64,000 nt of DNA from Artocarpus heterophyllus (taxonomy: Eukaryota; Streptophyta; Magnoliopsida; Rosales; Moraceae): the NCBI GenBank assembly GCA_025403435.1, contig CM046340.1:12716091-12780090 (forward strand). Reading direction: 5' to 3'. The notes beneath the pieces were generated by a model. That model worked only from the letters and a program-made list of their open reading frames with translations, made no database searches and was not told where the DNA came from. Within the stretch, counting starts at the first letter, position 1; each line of letters starts with the position of its first letter. Shown here piece by piece: positions 36,843 to 49,564 of this stretch. Made by a program: the position numbers and the translations under genes.

Positions 36843-37459
36843 TACGTCCAATGGAGGGATTTCTTGGGGATGGGGTGTTTTATTATGAGAAAATCGTTTA
36901 CAAAGCTAGAGCTAAGGCTTGTCTCAAGAATTGGACTTAGGCTGTTTCTAGAGTTAGCTCTTACTTATAATTTGTTAGATTGGCCATATGTTGATTCTTT
37001 CGTAATATTTTGAATTCAAATACGATATAATCTCCTATATAATTGGCTTGAAGACTAACATAATCTTCTAGTAAGCATATCTCCTCTGGATATTTGGAAT
37101 CTTATAGATTCTGGTAAGATTGAATGTTTATTACCATCTTGAAGATCTTCGGTTTAAATAAAAGATGTGATTTGACTAATCTACCCTTCTTAGGAATCAT
37201 TGATAAGCGGTTTCAAGATATCACTAAAGCTACATGGTCTGAGATCCATCTCAGGCCTCTCTGAGCCCAAAGACCAACCTACGTCTTCTCGGTGACCCAA
37301 CAACAATGATTCCCCTTTAATCATTGGGGACATTCAATCCTACGTTAGAACTTACAAGCAGTTCCACAATACCCCTCCAAATATTGAAACGTGCATGCAT
37401 TTTATTTTTCAGCAATCGGCTATTTAAAAAAAAAAAAAATTATCCCAGCCGTTGAAAAA
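36843..37459. other. Intergenic, no gene recognised
   Basis: Mixed sequence without a supported frame; ends in an A-run at 37426-37438. Confidence 0.35.
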
Positions 37460-37800
37460 TATCAGCTACTAAAGTTAATTACTGAAGCAGTAGTTCCAAC
37501 AACGGGGCTGGGTGGAGTACTCCGCGATCATAGGGGAGATGCTTTTGCAACTTTCACCCTAAGATTGTTGGGATTTCCGTCACCAAAACTTGTTGAGGCT
37601 ATGACACTAAGAGAGGGCATGAATTTGGTCAGACAGTTGACGCAATTAGCAAGGATTTTCAGTTTCCTAGCAAGGATCATATCTATGCAGATGTACAAGA
37701 TCTTGCTAGGGACCTATGTGGCACGAGTATAGTATTTTGCCCGCGTACTTTGCATTGGTGTTGCTCATAAACTCGCCCATTTAGCTTTATCTTTGGGTGT
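37460..37800 (+). pseudogene. RNase H-like (RVT_3 type) domain remnant
   Basis: Reads TGLGGVLRDHRGDAFATF and then PKLVEAMTLREGMNL, which is the G-x-G-x-V-x-R-D...E-A...A-x-R-E-G pattern of the plant RNase H-like domain. A later shifted frame has VAHKLAHLALSL near 37758-37795, matching the domain's usual C-terminal N-x-x-A-H-x-L-A motif. The middle is scrambled by frameshifts. It is probably a LINE-derived or processed fragment; it resembles the relic at 11535-11625. Confidence 0.6.
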
Positions 37801-38093
37801 CTCTATTGTTTGGTCTATTGAGATCCGGATATCAATCTCAGAGGAAGTTTGTAAAAGATCAAGCTTTGATTGAAGGAAATTCAATCCCAATTTCATTAAA
37901 AAAAATTGATGATGAAGAATATTGCAGTCTTATAGAAATTTAGACAATAACAGCTGCCATCATTATTTCAGGTTTTCTGATTTCGAAATCTCATCATTTT
38001 TTAATTTAATAAAAAATCCCCATCATTTAAATATCCCTTTCCTTTCCAAGCACGTAGTCATATCTGTCCATTAATGTTCATTCCTAGAATTAT

Positions 38094-38253
38094 CTATTTG
38101 GTAATATTTTTGAAATATATAAAAATGGTTTTGTTTTGAAAAATAAAAATTTTTTGAGAATTGTACTGGTAATGTTTTTGAAATTTTTGCCTCAAAAAAA
38201 CATACAAAAATATTTTTAAAAACTCTAAAAACAATATCAAACAAGGTTCCAGG
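38094..38253. mobile_element. Short hAT-like MITE upstream of the nuclease gene
   Basis: The left end CTATTTGGTAATATTTTTGA and reversed right end CCTTGTTTGATATTGTTTTT resemble the ends of the element at 22261-22656. About 160 bp, non-coding. It lies about 400 bp from the nuclease TATA box. Confidence 0.45.
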
Positions 38254-38662
38254 TTTACTTGACCAAAATACAACTTCAAAATTCAGCCTTCACTGAAAGC
38301 TACGAAAGGCCATTTAAGTCAAATCAAAAGTGAACGGGGGAGTATTAGTAACGTTTGAACGCAACGCTATGTCAAAAGCCGCCTTTTCGTGCAAGTTAAA
38401 TCGCTCAAAACGACCGCTCGTCATTGTCTGAAACAACGGAATAAGAAAGAAAACGAAAACAGCTGGCCATTGTCTGAAATAACGGAATAAGAAAAGAAAT
38501 AAAAAAGGAAACAAATATTCATGAGTAACTCGATATCTATGATTGGATATTCACATTCAAGCAGTTCACACTAGCAACACCACAGGAAAAAGAGGGGAAA
38601 AAGGGAAATAAATCTATGAATTCATTTCTTTCTTATCACTTTTGTCTCTCCATTACTCCTCT

Positions 38663-38668
38663 ATAAAA
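38663..38668 (+). promoter_or_regulatory. TATA box of the nuclease gene
   Basis: CTCTATAAAAGCAG about 70 bp before the ATG at 38735; predicts a short 5' UTR of roughly 40 nt. Confidence 0.65.
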
Positions 38669-38734
38669 GCAGAGAAAGCTCAACATGAGATAATTTATAT
38701 AAAAAAAAAACGACATAAAAAAAAGAAAAAACAG

Positions 38735-41700
38735 ATGGAGAATTGGAGGGTTATGCCAATAATATTGTTGTTTCTCCTTCCAGTAATTCATGGTTGGGGA
38801 CTTGATGGGCATTACACAATTTGTCGAATTGCTCAGGTTATACGTTATTATTGTCATACACAATTTCCAGCCAAAAAAAATCTGTTTGTCTCAAATGTTT
38901 TCAGGAAAATTATGGTACTATTTTCTAATTGTTTTTATGTTTGGTTTGTTTGTGTTTTGAATTAACGCTAGGCTCGGTTGAGCAGAGCAGCGGCAGATGC
39001 TGTAGCGAAACTGCTTTCGGAGACATCAGAGAATGAGTTGGGGAATTTATGCATATGGGCTGATCGTGTTAAATTTCGTTACCATTGGTCACCTGCACTT
39101 CACTATATTGACACCCCTGATTCTCTTTGCACTTACCAATATGAAAGTAACCATCTCTCTCTCTCTTTCTCTCTCTTGCTTTCTCTCTCTCTCTCCCTCT
39201 CCCTCTCCCCTTGTTCTTTTTGTATTTTGTGGTTCTTTAAACTCTCGGTTATTTACTAGTTTATTCTTCAACTGTGCTTGATTTCTCACCATGTTCTATA
39301 CCAATATCCTGTGAAAATGGAATATATGAGTAACAAAGGAAAAAAAATCTTCACATTACATAAAAGATTGTTTTATTCATTTATTTATTTAGTTATAGCT
39401 GAAAAAGTGACCTCACTTATGAAGAAAGAAATAAATAAAAACAAAACAAAAACAGTTTGCATTGAGTCATCCTCCCTCTTCCTTTGCTCCGCTGAGGCCC
39501 GGGCACCGGCGACGATGAGATCCGCGCGGTCGTCGTGGGTGGCTGGGAGTCTCCGACGAGCTTCCCTTCCTGTCGAGATCCGGGCCCCCTTTCCCGTCGT
39601 GAGCCCCTTCCTTCGCGAGCATCCTCCGGTCATGAGCTTCTCTTCCCGTCGAGATCCGCACTTTTCTTCCCGTCACGAGCTCCCTCCTGTCGCGAGCACC
39701 CTCCCGTCGTGAGCTTCCCTTCTTGTCAAGATCCACACGAAGCTTCCCATCGCGAGTCCCTCCCGTCGCGAGCATCGGTGGCGCGAGCTTCCCTCCAGCA
39801 ACGAGCAAGGCGGTGGTGGCGCTCCGGTGAGGTTGAGTTCCGTCAAGGCAAGCTACTCCGGCGAGGCAACCTGCACAAGTGAGGGAAGCATCTTTGGATT
39901 GGTTTTGAAAAGAAGAAAACAACTTTTTTTTTTTTAATCGACTTTTGTGCAATTTTTTTGGAAAGTATTAAAAATGTTTTGAAAAATGTTGGCCCAAAAA
40001 TGAAACTGAAGAGATTTTTTTATTTTCATTTTTTTTTTGAAAATGGGAGAAAACTTCTCCAAAATAAAACTAAACGGGCCCATAATATTAGTGGAACTTA
40101 TGCTAAATTTTGGCACGTGGTTGTTTATTGGTTAATATGTTGAAATGTTCACTTAATAAATCTAACATTGTCGTTTTATAATTGTTAAATTAAAAACTTT
40201 TTTTGTACATATCAGTTGAAATAATATTTTGCATATTTGGGTTTATAATACAACAACATATTAAGCTTTTCATTTTTATAATTTTTAATACTAAATATAG
40301 TATTTGCAATTAAATTTGAATTAAAATGGTCATCAAGAAATCTTACGCACTTAATTTGTGGAAACTGACGAAAGATCCCCAAAGTGTCACACGCCCCGTT
40401 AGCTACAATTTTAATTAATGCATTAACCAGCTTATTATCGTGGACCAAAAAAATTTTCCAATCGCATTCAAAACCGAAGATACAATGGGTATATGAAAGG
40501 CAAAAATGGTGTAATGACATTAATGTGTTTGGCAACCCCGTTTCAAATACTACAGTATTGTTTTAATTTTTAGTTCTAACTGCATCGTAAAACACATTCT
40601 TAACGATATAGTGTATACAGGGGACTGCAAGGATGAAAATAACGTTGAAGGAAGGTGTGTGGCAGGGGCTATTCGCAATTACACCACCCAGCTTCTCACC
40701 TACAATAGCGATCCTCAATGTATCTATTTCTTGCACGGAAATATTATAGTACTTTTTTTTTTGGTCTTATATTTGTTTTTATTTTTGTCTTATAAATGTG
40801 CAATTTTCTTATTCCATTTTTTCTATTTATTCCCAATAGACAACCTCACGGAGGCTCTTCTGTTCCTCTCTCATTTTATGGGAGACATTCATCAGGTACG
40901 ACACAAGGCTTATGGCTCTATTAGTAAACGACATTAAAAAAATACCCAAAAAAAAAAAGAAGTAAAAGGAAATTTTGATCCTATATGCGATAGGAATAGC
41001 CAAGTGGTAATTTCATACTTGACTCTATTATAAAATGTAGAGCTTGAATCTCTTATTTCAAATTCAAAATAAAATAAAAAATAAAAGTGAAAGCAATTCC
41101 AAATAAAGGAAAATACCTAAGCTCTAAAATTTCTACGATCTTCTCGTTCAAAATGGGAGGGATTTTAAGATGCATAAATAAATTATATTCTGGTTGTGTT
41201 TGTTTGCCTTCTTTGTAGGATTGTTTCTCATTACACTTATTTTCTTGTTTTGTTAGCCTTTGTGGCTCGGTTTTGGACTTTTTATTTTGTTATGTTTTTC
41301 CTTTTTTTTTTTTAGTAAATTCCTTCTCTGTTAATTTGTTTATTTTATTTTATTTTTAATAAGCAATTCTAAATAAGTCGTATTTTTTAAGAATCAACAT
41401 TAGCACCAAGTTTTATGTGGTCTTTGTACGTCTTTATATTTGCAGCCTTTACATGTGGGTTTTACCTCAGACAGAGGAGCCAATACGATTAACATTCACT
41501 GGTACACAAGGAAACAAAATCTTCACCATGTGAGTCCAATATTTACTTGCTATACTGTAAACTTTGTTTTATTTTATTTTTTACTGCAGATTTGATAGAA
41601 TCTAGGAATTATGATGTCATAATGTAACGCTTTCTAGCTAGGTTTGGGATAGCAACATTATTGAGACGGCAGAAGAGAGGCTCTACAACTCTAACTTGGA

Positions 41701-42864
41701 AGAACTGATTAAGGCGATTCAACAGAATATTACGGTATATTATTTATATTTTCACCCAATTTTCTGTCATATTAAACCTTTTTTTTTTCCTCATTTTTTT
41801 TTTGGTAATTTTGTTAATGCAAGGCTGAATGGGAAGATCGAGTTAAAGGCTGGGAAACTTGCGGTTTAAATAAGACAGCATGCCCGGACATGTATGTTTA
41901 TTAGTATTTAATGGCAATTATCACTGACAGATTTATATGTTAATTATGTGACTCAAAATTATTGTCTAGAAGTTGATGCAATTTTAATGGATTAAAATTA
42001 AAACTAGTTGAAATGGTGAAGCTATCAGCAGTATTTTACTCTTCTGATTTGCTTGTAAGAAGTATTAACCATAAACCACTAAACTAAAGATTTTGTTTGG
42101 TACCATTTGCTCTTGGAACTAAAAATTTTGGCAACCATCTCTTTAGAAGTTGTCAAGGATGGATAATGTTGGGATTCTTACTTTTATAGCAAATTTTTTA
42201 ATATTACCTAATGTAGCATATAAATTGTCATTTTAATTTCCTAGCCAACAGAGGCAGAGCCACTCACTGATAAGGGCAGACGGCTGCCCCTTTAAATTTT
42301 TCTTTTAATTTTGTATATAAAATTCTATAAAACTTATGTTTTTATCCCCTCTTAAAAATTCCTCTTTATTTGTCTTGCTTAATTAGTTCAGTCACGCTGT
42401 CACCTCCTTGACTTATTTTCTGGCTCTATTTTTGTCTGTAGGGTTTTCCCTTCATATTGAAGCTTTTGTTCCATTAGAGGACTAATGCAACACTTGGGCT
42501 TCTTCTTGTTGTTGTTTTTTTTTTTTTCCTCCATAAATATGGATCACAAATTCCCAATTTGCGTCATGGGTTTAATCGTTTTATTTGGGCAGATATGCAG
42601 CTGAAAGTATCAAGGCAGCTTGTGCATGGGCTTACAAGGGTGTGTCTGAGGGTTCTGTACTAGAAGGTAAGGAAAAGGTTTTTCTAATATTAAACAATAA
42701 ATATGTAATAATATCTCTAATTTGTTCCCTTTAATATAGTAATTAATGCTTGAATTCCTTTGTTAGCAGATGACTATTTCTTCTCTCGTTTACCAATAGT
42801 CAACATGAGGTTGGCACAAGGTGGAGTTCGATTAGCAGCTACCCTCAACCGTATCTTTGGATGA
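38735..42864 (+). CDS. S1/P1-type zinc endonuclease (plant ENDO/BFN family), complete, 281 aa
   Basis: Nine exons: 38735-38836, 38972-39146, 40621-40719, 40840-40895, 41446-41529, 41642-41734, 41824-41891, 42593-42666, 42770-42864. All introns are GT-AG, phases agree, and the total is 846 nt. Residues 1-20 form a signal peptide ending HG before Trp21, the expected mature N-terminal zinc ligand. The nine ligand residues of the S1/P1 fold are visible: W21, H26, D65, H78, H137, D141, H147, H171, D175 (for example HYTICRIAQ, LHYIDTPD, FLSHFMGDIHQ, HHVWD). Possible N-glycosylation sites: N112, N127, N201, N219. The family degrades single-stranded DNA and RNA and acts in the secretory pathway or vacuole during senescence and programmed cell death. 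The C-terminus (YFFSRLPIV, LAQGGVRLA) suggests an ENDO2-like member. A TATA box lies 70 bp upstream. Length is close to the usual ~290 aa. Confidence 0.95.
39480..40083. mobile_element. GC-rich non-autonomous element inside nuclease intron 2
   Basis: Intron 2 (39147-40620) is far longer than most of the others. It contains a CpG-rich block at 39480-39880 made of loose repeats of CTTCCCGTCGCGAG-like phrases, followed by an AT-rich arm ending AAACTAAACGGGCCC at about 40083. That arm matches the right arm of the element at 6247-7107. The left terminal repeat was not found, so the left limit is approximate and the copy may be truncated. Confidence 0.5.
42247..42445. repeat. hAT-like relic in nuclease intron 7
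   Basis: Begins AGAGGCAGAGCCACTCAC and ends TTTCTGGCTCTATTTTTGTC, an imperfect inverted pair of the GGCAGAGCCA / TGGCTCT type common to plant hAT-derived MITEs. Non-coding; the flanking splice sites are intact. Confidence 0.4.
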
Positions 42865-43324
42865 GTAAGGTTATTTAATCTAATAATTCAGTTTAATTCT
42901 ATAGCTAAGAAAATCTGTATTTCGAACAAGTCTGGGTGACATGTGTTTATGTAATGTTTGTCTTAAGACTTTGAAGGTCTGTTGAATTGGGATTTATATT
43001 TAGAGAATTTCACCATTTTTACAATTTTAAGCCCTCTTTTGTAGCACTGAGTGCAGTTTCAACAAGGGATGACCACGGACAAAACGCCTTTTTCCTAATG
43101 TCAAATTACATTAGATTCAAAGCTATATTTGTAAATCAATACGTATTTTTTACACTTAACTTTCATTTTTATTGATCGGCACCATAATGCATCAAGGAAC
43201 AAAAAAATGAAATAATTTCAATCACTTTACTCTTAAAGAAAAAGAAAAAAAAACAGGAATTTTAATCTGTGATGTCACAAACCGTCCCTTAAAATTTGGC
43301 ACATACAATTTTACTATGGTTTCA
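42865..43324. other. 3' flank of the nuclease gene
   Basis: AT-rich, with no coding signal; presumably holds the nuclease 3' UTR and, on the other strand, the vanished 3' flank of the USP relic. Confidence 0.35.
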
Positions 43325-43388
43325 ACAGGGCAAGAACAAGGCACTTGGCATTTTGAACACAATAGTCACTCACACTCCTAGAATAGCC
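43325..43388 (-). pseudogene. Universal stress protein, orphan last exon
   Basis: On the minus strand a splice acceptor (GATCCAG) at 43389-43390 is followed by an exon that reads AIL, then, after a one-base deletion, SVSDYCVQNAKC and onward. This matches the last exons of the two USP genes at 54239 and 60154 (for example SVSSYCVHNAKCPVLVVKK) and uses the same acceptor phase. None of the three earlier exons was found in the ~11 kb to the right, so it is a dead fragment of a third tandem copy. Confidence 0.75.
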
Positions 43389-43400
43389 CTGGATCCTGAG

Positions 43401-46347
43401 CCAACAAAAAATTGTTGTGATAAAAAAGGCTTAAAAAAAAAAAAACATAATAAGAAGTGAGTGAATTAACTTCGCATCTATAAGAAGTCCTGGTCATGTT
43501 GGAGTTTGATTGTAGTTAGACTTGTTTGGAGCTCTAGATCACTATCTTCACTATCCATTCCTTTCCAAGCATCAAGCTCCTATAGCTTTGCATGGAAGGG
43601 TTAAGCATTCTACAAATATAGTGAAGTATGGACGAAGTTCAATGTTTGTAGATGATTTTTGGTCTTCCATTGTTTTGAGAAACCCTAAGAAGACTTGACT
43701 AAGTCAAGTGGTCTGTCTTACTATTTATATATATTCTTAGGGTAATGCTAGCCCTTTTAAGAAAGACTTGACTTTCACTCCAGAGCCGCGACAGGGAATA
43801 CTCTGGCTAGAAATGGTCCTTTGGGTTAGATGACGAAAGGCAAGCACGTACCCTTGGACATAGACATGAATGTTGGGTTACCTCTGTTAAAACCTCCCAG
43901 CAGGATCAAAAAACCAACTTCAGATCAAGAATAAATGGGCCCACATAATTACTCATGGCCTAACAAACAGCGTTTCTTAAGAGTTCTTTTTTATGGTTTG
44001 GGTCATGGGATGAAACAACAGGCTTGGGCTTTGTATGGACCTTCTCCCAAAAGGATTATCAAAAATAGCAACCTCTTCTCAATGCTCGTGGTAGAATCTT
44101 CTTCGCAATCCTCCAATAATAACAAAAAGAATAAGGGCCTTCGTGATCAAAGTTCATGTAGTAATGATAGATACAACAATTTTAACGTAATATCGGTCAA
44201 ATAAGTATAATTGATTAAGGATTTTTTTTCATAACTACTCCACTAAGATTGTATAAGAAGCATGAGTTTATAGTTTATGAGCATAGGTTTCAGTACAGTA
44301 ATTAAGTATTTGATTGGTTCTACCAATAGAATCTAAGTACATGAGTCAAGGACTTTCTTGAAAGATCCAAACTATTTATTTTTATATAAAGATTCATGAA
44401 ATTTCACAATTTTATGGTTAGAATGAATTTGTCTAATGACCAAGAAAAATCCTAGAGTTACATAATGTAATTTATATGTTTAAGTCAAGGATTTTCCTGG
44501 GAAGACATTATGTGTAATTTGTAACGAAGAATTTATAGATTTAACATAAATATACCAAAATTCTATAAAAATGTTAAAGTTAAATTTATTAACTTTTGTT
44601 ATCAAATCATTCAGTTGATAATATCCACTGCGATTTAAGGTGAAAGAAATTTCAATCCGTAAATAATTTGAGAATACAAATTATAAGAATTTTCGAATGC
44701 AATACTATTTAGTAGTGCACCAAAAAACACTCTAATACATAAAAAATCTTCAACTGACAATTAGTTAAAGATTGGAATTATGTGAGTAGCATTTGCGATG
44801 CAAAATGCTATCCGAGTTTAGAAATTGAGAATATCAAGAATATGTCAATACTGAGGTAAATTATAGAAAATGTCAAGATTATATTTAATGTCGAGGAATA
44901 GATTTAAGATTAAATACAGTTTAATTTTTACACGATTTAAAAGTTTATACTTGTATTGATTTACATCAATATTAGTTCTAGACTGTATCGAACAAATCTG
45001 ACGGAATCAATTTCCTTGCCAACCAACTAGTTTTCCTCTATTAGTTCAACAACTATCTGTTTAGAGAGAAACTTTGAAATAAAGTTTCTAAAAAGTCAAA
45101 AAGAGCTACCTTAAAATGTAGATCATGTTCCTTAAAGAAACCTAAAAATATGCTATTCATTAAAGTGATGAAAGGACATAAATTAATGAGGAAAAAATTT
45201 TCCTCCATTTCCTTAACGATGGGTGCCAATATTAAGGAGAGTTTAGTCATGTTTTTGCTCCTCCATGCTTACTTTCAAAAAGTTAAGTTTAATTAGCTTT
45301 AGGTCTATATATATGCTTTATGTTTCCAATAGATCATTTTTTTACTATTTTCTCTCCATTTTCTTTAAGAAAGGAAATTATTCTCTGAAAGTTCTTCCTC
45401 ATCCTTAGAAAACCTGTTCTTTACTCTTCCAGTTTCTCTAGTTTTTTACTCTCCCACCCACTAGAAAAGTCACTTGCCAAAAAGTTTAAACAAAGGTGAA
45501 GACTTTGGTGGAAACATGCAAGGATAGATCAGTTTTTTAGAATATAAATCTCTAACCTTTTCTCTTTTAAAGATTAAGAGGAGGTTTATAATTTTATTTT
45601 AGTGAAGTTGACATGTAAAAAGTTTTATTTATGCTTAAGTTATGATTTTTGTAAATTTGTATGGATGTAGTTTTAGTTTATGCACGTTGGGTATAAAAAG
45701 TTTAGATGTAAGTTATGGTTTTGTGTTTAGAAAATCTTCTACTCACTTTAAGCTTAAAAATTGTCACTTTAAAGGTTGGTTTTAATGTATTTTTAAACCT
45801 AGGTATTTATGAGTCATGATAGCAGCCTCATTAATTTTATGTAAGATAATAAAAATTGAAATCTCAACTTCAAAAAGATGTTTCTGGTGTTTTTTTAAGT
45901 TGTTCCAGTGATGTTGTAGAAGAATGTTGCAACATGGGTTGCGGCATCAGCTGCAACATCAACAGTATAGAAGGCTTATACGATTTATTTTCTATTGGAA
46001 ATTTTATTTTTTTGTTTAATAAGACCCTTGTAGTAACCATAGAGCCATTAGTGGTTGTTACCAATACTTTTTCAATAGATGTCATGCTTGATGTCTCACG
46101 TGATGTTGAGACATTAGTAGTGCAGAGTAGTTTTTGTTTAGAAAACCAATCGGTTTCTACTTCGAAGAGTTAAAATGGCTTAGTTTTTTATTCATTATGA
46201 TTTTGTAATAATTGAAATTTAATCGGTGGTGATTTTAGGAACGTTGTCATTAAGTGTTGCAACATAAGTTACTACATCAATAGCATAGATGTCAAAATTA
46301 TCTTTATTCTTAACGATGAAATATGTAGCTTACTGTCTTAAAGGTTG
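43401..46347. other. Gene-free region with LTR-like non-coding sequence
   Basis: No supported gene. Around 45900-46000 phrases such as AATGTTGCAACATGGGTTGC and GGCATCAGCTGCAACATC resemble sequence common in plant LTRs. An open frame at 43935-44204 is not supported by composition or motif. Confidence 0.35.
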
Positions 46348-48230
46348 TCATTGCAACTATAGTCTAGTCCATGACCATTTGAGAACTTTTTTCGTTAAAT
46401 GTCATAGGCTATGTTGCAATATAGTTGTATGACATTGATAGTGCAATTTACGTTTTTAGGTGAAAAGGCCCTTATAAAGTCTAAATCACGGTTTTTGCAA
46501 ACCACAAAAGTTTTAGGTCTCGACGAGATGAAGAACTTTCATGAAGAAAAATTTTGAAAATTTTGCCTCTAAAAGAAATCTTTAAATAAATTTATTAAAA
46601 ATGGTTTAATCGGTAAAGTTTAAAAAATCACTGCAAACAATAAGCTAAAAGCATAAAATGAACTTTTGAAAAAAAAGAGAGAAATTCTAGGCCTCGTCTA
46701 ACGAAGAACTTTTGTAAAAGAAATTTTTATCAAAACTTTCGTTGACATTCGGTTATAGTGACTTTTGAAACTGGTGAAAGTATCTTTTAGTAATGGTTTC
46801 AAAATAAAACGTATGTTTGATGACAGAATCATTATTTACGATTAACAAAAGAATTGTAGCACTTAAAAAGCTATGAGATTCTACAATTCACAGTCTTACC
46901 AAAATTCAAACTCCAATTTAAAATAAGGTTTTTAGTAAAAACTTTTCACGTAAAGTTTACAAAGAATTTAAAAAATAAGAAATCGTAGAAAATATAAGTT
47001 ATGGACTGCAATGTTATGATAGCAATTACGAATCCGATGCCTGCACATGTTTAGGAGCCAAGTATCGAATCTAAATTTTTGATAATTAATATCATAGAAC
47101 GCCTTTAGTTCCAAAGGACCATATTGGGCCTAATGAATTAAATAGTAACTAGACATGGGCTTGTGGGCCTAATAAACTCTTCATATTCAAATGGACCTTT
47201 AGTTTCTTAATGAACCCAATATAAGTTATATAAGAGATTAGTAGGTCAAGTTATAAGAAGAACATAATTAATTACCAAACTAATCAATTGATTATCGACG
47301 TTAGTGGGATTTAATTAAAGGCAATTAAGGAAAATAGATTGGACAAGAATTTTGAGTTAAGAGGATTTAAATTTAATTAATTCTTTGAACTACCCAAACA
47401 ACCAGTTAGTTAATAAATAAAAGAATGTAAGAAATCATTTACTACTAGGTGTTTTTCCTCAAACTCTAAGAATAGTAGATAAGCACATGGCGAGTTAGTA
47501 GATCCTATCTCTAGAAACCCTATAAGTAGGAATCTCGCCTGTAGCATGAAAACTATGGTTTTCAAATTAATATGTTTTACATGTTTTATGAAAATGCATT
47601 ATTTTTGATATGTCATGCTAGATTAGGACATTTTATAGTATGCCATTTTTATGATTACATATTGTGTATTATATGTGATATATACTACATAAAATTATAT
47701 TACATATTCACCTTATATTAAGGGTGGTCATAATTTATGTTATGTGATGATATGTAGTAACATGTCATACTACATATACACAATAAGATAAGTGTAATAA
47801 ATAAGATAAGATAAATCAGTTAAGAGTGTCATGTCAATCTCTCGACCTACGAGGAGGGCATTTAGTTTAAATTCATGTTATAGTCTAGGGTCGTTGGAGA
47901 CCTTCGTGAACCCAAACTTCCTAATGATCGCTCGCAATGGATACGTATACATAGGGGCCCACTAAGTATGATAGATCAGATACATAAGACATGAACTCAT
48001 AATAAAGCATAATCAGCTCATGCATGTTTTTATAAATGTTTTAAACTCTGTTTTACGAGAATATGTTTCTTGCTTGTTGAGCAAAAGCTTACTCAGATAT
48101 ATTCATACTGCAGGTAAGTAACCTGTCAGCAAACTTGTGATGGATAGTGGCGAGTAGGGGACAAATAGTAGAGATAGATATGGATACTGCTTGCAAAATG
48201 TTTCTCCCACAATAGATTTAAAGTGAATTA

Positions 48231-48263
<33 letters not shown>

Positions 48264-49564
48264 TATGTGTGTATGTATGTAGATACAAATGGTTTTATGC
48301 AAATATGATTTAAGAAAGAAAAAGATGAAGGTTGTAATTTTACAATCTTAATCTAGATTATATATTTAAAACAAATATGTTGCAATATATGTAAAGTTTA
48401 AACAAATTAATTACAGTAATGTTCAGCATTAGAAATTTTTTAAAAAGATTTATTTTAATTAAAGAAGGGTTATAAAGGAAAAAATTTTAAGAAATTGTTA
48501 TTATGTTAAAAAAAATGTTCCACAAAATTAGTACTTTACGATAAATTACAATTAAGTATATAATTATACATTTAAGTAGCAACCATATAAATAGGGTCGT
48601 TACATTTAATTCTAACTTTTATACTAACTTTGATCTGTCATCTTATTATTAGTTAATACTTTTATTATAAGTTGAGGTAATAATCTTTAAATACCTATCT
48701 GTAAAAGAATAAGATCGGAGAATTATTCCATTCTTTTTCTTTGTGTTATGTGATAAAAAAGGGATAAAATATAGAGGAATTGATGCAATTTTTTTTTTTT
48801 TTTTTGGATTTGCGTAAGGCTGCAAAGCATTACCGTCACGCTAACTACCATAATCAATTTAACTACCATAAACATAATAAGAAGTCGTTTTCAGAATTTT
48901 TTTTTAAAAAAAGTTGAAGAGTGTACACAAAGACTATATAAGGTGATTCCTTAACTTCCTTGGCTTTTGGATACGATCAAGACTCGATGTATAATATAAT
49001 TTTATCTAAAAAAGAAAGCATAGATATATTCCATTAGAAAATAAAGTAAAATAATATGGTGCCCAAGCCATATATAATAATCTTCAGGGAGTGCTAAGAA
49101 AAGGGAAAAGTGCGTCGCAGGGCATTTTAACCATTAAATTATTACACATGACATAAGCATTGCTTGATAACCGAGTCTTGAAACAAAGTATAGTAATTAA
49201 TAATCATTGGGTATCATAATATTCAATTATATTTTCGCATGTCAATTTGTCACCCAATAAAATATTGTTTGTAAATAATTTACAGTTCACGACTAATTCG
49301 TTACTTCACTCAAAAAAAAAAAAAAAAAAAAAAGCTTCATTATTCGCACTAGCAATCTCTAATGTTCAATGAGAACGGGTAATTATGCATACACACACAG
49401 ATATACGTACATAGATACGTGTGTGTGTGTGTGTGTGTATATGTAATACAATGTAAACCCAAATTACTTGCAGATTGTTTTGGGGTATTTACTATACGAC
49501 GGGATGGATAAAAAACTAGGGAACAATGTCATGAAATGTGGTGTTAGGATTGGGTACAATATTG
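46348..49564. repeat. Tandem segmental duplication, copy 1 (about 3.2 kb)
   Basis: Starts TCATTGCAACTATAG and ends GGTACAATATTG; it aligns in the same orientation with 49565-53206 along its length. Shared landmarks include AGGGGCCCACTAAGTATGAT (47954 / 51652), ACGGGATGGATAAAAAACTA (about 49499 / 53142) and GGAACAATGTCATGAAATGT. It has no coding capacity; it contains GT/TA microsatellites (about 48231-48263 and 49420-49440). The sequence looks LTR-like, but its terminal limits were not identified. Confidence 0.85.

Noticed and set aside
39530..39800. CRISPR-like array
   Set aside because: The repeats are imperfect, contiguous and without uniform spacers, in a plant nuclear intron; this is a degenerate repeat in a transposon.
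39467..39952. Long open frames in the GC-rich block within the nuclease intron
   Set aside because: They arise from GC-rich repeats (Arg/Ser/Gly-rich in several frames at once), lie inside an intron and resemble no protein.
43935..44204. 89-codon open frame as a gene
   Set aside because: No recognisable domain, promoter or splice partner; composition matches surrounding repeat sequence.
45856..46173. 105-codon open frame
   Set aside because: Lies in LTR-like non-coding sequence and has no recognisable domain.
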